Assembly (NCBI RefSeq): GCF_963974575.1
Contig: NZ_CAXBBQ010000008.1
Coordinates: 62,001 to 126,000, forward strand
From: Sphingosinicella sp963974575
GTDB taxonomy: Bacteria > Pseudomonadota > Alphaproteobacteria > Sphingomonadales > Sphingomonadaceae
Length of the DNA stretch: 64,000 nucleotides
Reading direction: 5' to 3'
A program made the position numbers and the translations under genes. A model generated the notes under the pieces. That model was given only the letters and a program-made list of their open reading frames with translations, was not told the DNA's origin and did no database searches. Positions 61,321-64,000 of this stretch are shown one piece after another (position 1 is the first letter of the stretch; every line of letters begins with the position of its first letter).

Positions 61321-62721
61321 ATGATGGCGATCGACTATCAATCCCGTATCCCCAACAACGTTGACCTGTCGAACGACCGCGGCCTCCAGCGCGCGCTTGA
61401 GCATTGGCAGCCGGCCTTCCTCGACTGGTGGAAGGATCTGGGTCCCGAGCATTATCAGAACCACGATGTCTATCTGCGCACCGCCGTCTCGGTCGATGCC
61501 AAGGGCTGGGCGCAATTCGGCTATGTGAAGATGCCGGACTACCGCTGGGGTATCTTCCTCGCCGACAAGGAGGAAGACCGCACGATCGGTTTTGGCGATT
61601 ATCGCGGCAAACCGGCGTGGCAGCAGGTGCCCTCCGAATACCGCTCGGTGCTGCGACGCCTGATCGTGACGCAGGGCGACACCGAGCCCGCCTCGGTCGA
61701 GCAACAGCGCCTGCTCGCGCTGACGGCGCCGTCGCTCTACGACATGCGCAACCTCTTCCAGGTGAATGTCGAGGAGGGGCGTCACCTTTGGGCGATGGTC
61801 TATCTGCTCCACGCCTATTTTGGCCGTGATGGCCGCGAAGAGGCGGAGGAGATGCTCCACCGTCACTCCGGCGACATCGACAATCCGCGCATTCTCGGCA
61901 CCTTCAACGAGCCGATCGACGACTGGCTCTCCTTCTTCATGTTCACCTACTTCACCGACCGAGACGGAAAGTATCAGCTGAAGTCGCTTGCGGAGTCGGG
62001 CTTTGACCCTCTGGCGCGCACCTGCCGCTTCATGCTGACCGAGGAGGCGCATCACATGTTCGTCGGCGAGACGGGCATCGGCCGTATTGTCAAGCGAACG
62101 CTCGAAGAGATGCAGAAGCTGCGCACCGACGATCCCGCTACGCTGCGCGCGGCGGGGGTGATCGATCTGCCGCTGCTTCAGCGCTACATCAACTTCTGGT
62201 ATTCCTCGGCGCTCGATCTTTTCGGGGCGGAGATCTCGTCCAATGCCGCGAACTACTTCGCCAATGGACTCAAGGGTCGGCCCGATGAAGCGACCTACGA
62301 GGATCATGACGCCAGCGGCACCATCGAGACCCTCGAGACGCCCGACGGTGCCCAGGAGGTGCCGACGCGCAACGCCATGAACTACATCACGCGCTCGGCC
62401 TATGTGCGCGACTGCATGGTGGGCTTCACGCGCTGGAACCGCCAGATCGCCAAGGCCGGGTTCAACATTGAGCTGACGCTGCCGTCCGAGCGCTTCAACC
62501 GCAAGGTCGGCTTGTGGGCCGGCGCGCGTGTTGGTGCCGACGGCCGATCCGCATCCGATGCCGAGATACTGGCGGCGCTGCCGAGTGACACGGACCGCGT
62601 CTACGTGAAGTCGCTGATGGTGCCGGTGACCGAGATCGGCAAATGCGCCAACTGGATCGCGCCGGCCGATCGCGGCATCAACAACAATCCGTTCGAGTTC
62701 GAATACGTCCGCGCAGCATGA
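61321..62721 (+). CDS. boxB: BoxB benzoyl-CoA 2,3-epoxidase
   Basis: A 466-residue ferritin-like di-iron oxygenase. Probable iron ligands are E122, E152-x2-H155 (VEEGRHLW), D213 and E242-x2-H245 (TEEAHHMF), all with the spacing expected of BoxB. It epoxidises benzoyl-CoA with oxygen and electrons from a reductase. AGGAGA precedes the ATG pair at 61321 and 61324. It is the central gene of the aerobic hybrid benzoate pathway here. Confidence 0.95.
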   Translation: MMAIDYQSRIPNNVDLSNDRGLQRALEHWQPAFLDWWKDLGPEHYQNHDVYLRTAVSVDAKGWAQFGYVKMPDYRWGIFLADKEEDRTIGFGDYRGKPAWQQVPSEYRSVLRRLIVTQGDTEPASVEQQRLLALTAPSLYDMRNLFQVNVEEGRHLWAMVYLLHAYFGRDGREEAEEMLHRHSGDIDNPRILGTFNEPIDDWLSFFMFTYFTDRDGKYQLKSLAESGFDPLARTCRFMLTEEAHHMFVGETGIGRIVKRTLEEMQKLRTDDPATLRAAGVIDLPLLQRYINFWYSSALDLFGAEISSNAANYFANGLKGRPDEATYEDHDASGTIETLETPDGAQEVPTRNAMNYITRSAYVRDCMVGFTRWNRQIAKAGFNIELTLPSERFNRKVGLWAGARVGADGRSASDAEILAALPSDTDRVYVKSLMVPVTEIGKCANWIAPADRGINNNPFEFEYVRAA

Positions 62722-62728
62722 TCTTCCT

Positions 62729-62752
62729 GGCGGGACATCTCGGTGTCCCGCC
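62729..62752 (+). terminator. Hairpin between boxB and the benzoate-CoA ligase gene
   Basis: GGCGGGACA (62729-62737) pairs perfectly with TGTCCCGCC (62744-62752) around a 6-base loop, followed by ATTCTTAT. It lies 7 bp after the boxB stop. It may stop or attenuate transcription, or protect the boxCB mRNA, so that the ligase is expressed at a different level. Confidence 0.5.
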
Positions 62753-62814
62753 ATTCTTATAAGAAATGACAAAGACGTTGGAGCCACCAACGCTTGTGGG
62801 AGGAGAGAATAATA

Positions 62815-64000
62815 ATGGACAGCGCTTTTGCGTCGAGCATCGAGGATCTTCCCGAGCGATTCAACGCGGCGTCGGACATCATGGATCACAATCTGGCGAC
62901 CGGACGCGCGCATAAGGTCGCAATCGTCGACCACCACGGTAGCCTGACTTATGCAGAACTCGCCGAGCGCATCGACAGGATGGCCGACGTGTTCCGGGCG
63001 CTTGGCGTGCAACGCGAGCAGCGGGTGCTCCTCTGCCTCCTCGACAGCCGCGATTTCCCGACCGTGTTCCTTGGCGCGATCAAGGCTGGCATTGTCCCCG
63101 TGCCGCTCAACACGCTGCTCGTCGCCGACGACTATCGATGGATCCTGGAAAACAGCGGAGCCGCCGCCGTGTTCGTCTCGGACGAGCTGTCTCACCATTG
63201 GGCGGACATCGCGGCAGCTTCGCCCGATGTGTCCTTCGTATCCAGTGGGGCAGGGCCTTGGCCGCAGCTCGAGGCGTTGCTCGCCGAAGCGGCGCCCGTG
63301 CGCCAGGCTGCGCCCACGCACCGCGACGAGGTGGCGTTCTGGCTATATACTTCGGGTTCGACGGGACGGCCCAAGGGCGCCATGCACGCCCACAGCGCGA
63401 TGCGGCTTACGGCGAATCTGTTCGGCCTCGGTGTGATCGGCTACCGCGAGGACGATGTGGTGCTTTCGGTGGCAAAGCAGTTCTTCGCCTACGGGCTCGG
63501 CAATGCGCTGATCTTTCCCTATGCTGCGGGCGCCACGGTCGTGCTGCTCAAGGACCGCGCCGTGCCGCAGGCGGTCAGCGACCTTATTCTGGAACATGGC
63601 GTCAGCATCCTGAACGGCGTGCCGACTTTTTTCGCTGGCTGGTTCGCAAGTGGAACGGCGCCGTCACGCGCAGAGGCGCCACACCTGCGGATTGCAACCT
63701 CGGCCGGCGAATGCCTGCCGGCGCATATCGGAGAGGCGTTCCGCCGCCGCTACGACGTGGACGTGCTCGACGGGCTCGGCTCGACCGAGATGCTCCATAT
63801 TTTCCTCTCACAGCGGCCCGGTGCGGTTCGCTACGGCTGCACCGGCCGACCCGTCCCCGGTTACGCGCTGCGAATCGTCGATGAGTCTGGCCTACCGGTC
63901 GGACCCGGCGAACTCGGCGAGCTTCAGGTCAAGGGGCCGACGGCGGCACTCGGCTACTGGCGCAATCGGCCTAAAACGCTTGGCACCTTCCAGGGCGAAT
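62815..64000 (+). CDS. bclA: Benzoate-CoA ligase, 5' part
   Basis: The frame opens at ATG 62815 (MDSAFASSIEDLPERFNAAS) after GGAGGAGAG and stays open to the window end, about 395 residues. Motifs are FWLYTSGSTGRPKGAMH (ATP/AMP binding) and DGLGSTEMLHIF, both typical of aryl-CoA ligases. It activates benzoate to benzoyl-CoA, the substrate of BoxB and effector of BoxR. Benzoate specificity is inferred from context; other aryl acids are possible. The 3' end lies outside. Confidence 0.9.
   Translation, partial: MDSAFASSIEDLPERFNAASDIMDHNLATGRAHKVAIVDHHGSLTYAELAERIDRMADVFRALGVQREQRVLLCLLDSRDFPTVFLGAIKAGIVPVPLNTLLVADDYRWILENSGAAAVFVSDELSHHWADIAAASPDVSFVSSGAGPWPQLEALLAEAAPVRQAAPTHRDEVAFWLYTSGSTGRPKGAMHAHSAMRLTANLFGLGVIGYREDDVVLSVAKQFFAYGLGNALIFPYAAGATVVLLKDRAVPQAVSDLILEHGVSILNGVPTFFAGWFASGTAPSRAEAPHLRIATSAGECLPAHIGEAFRRRYDVDVLDGLGSTEMLHIFLSQRPGAVRYGCTGRPVPGYALRIVDESGLPVGPGELGELQVKGPTAALGYWRNRPKTLGTFQGE

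Noticed and set aside
1..64000. CRISPR arrays, rRNA or tRNA genes
   Set aside because: No regularly spaced repeats and no recognisable structural RNA gene were seen on either strand.

Overview
The window reads as a high-G+C alphaproteobacterium, most likely a sphingomonad-type (Sphingomonadales) aromatic degrader. The grounds are a large TonB-dependent receptor in a catabolic cluster, an EL222-like LOV-HTH regulator, a small DUF465-type protein and an aerobic hybrid (box) benzoyl-CoA pathway. No rRNA, tRNA, CRISPR array or intact insertion sequence is visible. The organism is an inference; the gene content is read directly.

Region 1 (1-40661) is a dense catabolic cluster for a substrate I cannot name. 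A minus-strand operon (14644-8618) holds a TetR regulator followed by a full coenzyme F420 set: fbiC (fused CofG/CofH), npdG (F420:NADPH oxidoreductase), cofE, cofD and cofC. An aldehyde dehydrogenase, a cytochrome c-PQQ dehydrogenase of the polyvinyl-alcohol-dehydrogenase type, a luciferase-like F420-type oxidoreductase and a Tat-exported SnoaL-like protein follow on the same strand. A second luciferase-like oxidoreductase (2505-3410) and the forward operon at 14734-20730 (APH-type kinase, SDR, acyl-CoA dehydrogenase, MFS, acyl-CoA ligase) start from near-identical promoter/operator sequences. The forward operon resembles the levulinate (lva) 4-hydroxyacyl-CoA kinase pathway. Next come a TonB receptor, two tandemly duplicated PQQ-cytochrome c dehydrogenases, a FadB-like fusion, a thiolase-like/DUF35 pair, a tandem CoA-transferase with one apparently dead half, a second TetR, an enoyl-CoA hydratase/isomerase, a flavin reductase, two more MFS transporters and another aldehyde dehydrogenase.

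Region 2 (40700-57440) begins and ends in gene remnants: a HEPN-domain fragment, a frameshifted hipB and the 5' end of hipA on the left, and the 3' end of a hipA on the right. About 15 kb lies between the hipA pieces. It holds a DAB-type inorganic carbon uptake operon (dabB-dabA-PII-like) with a divergent LysR, a decayed LuxR-type regulator, a universal stress protein, a TerC-family protein, and a probable blue-light/carotenoid module. That module comprises an FAD oxidoreductase, folE, a LOV-HTH regulator, an unusual IspH-prenyltransferase fusion and crtI.

Region 3 (57646-64000) is a box benzoyl-CoA cluster: DUF4863 protein and flavodoxin on the minus strand, then boxR, boxC, boxB and the start of a benzoate-CoA ligase that runs off the window. 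ATGCAATATA-type repeats flank boxR and are good candidates for its operators.

As a working picture, outer-membrane uptake and periplasmic quinoprotein oxidation would feed acids into CoA-thioester chemistry, with locally made F420 serving the luciferase-like enzymes and the box genes providing a separate aromatic route. The most unusual items are the IspH-GGPP synthase fusion, the F420 operon embedded in a catabolic cluster, and the hipBA locus split by 15 kb.
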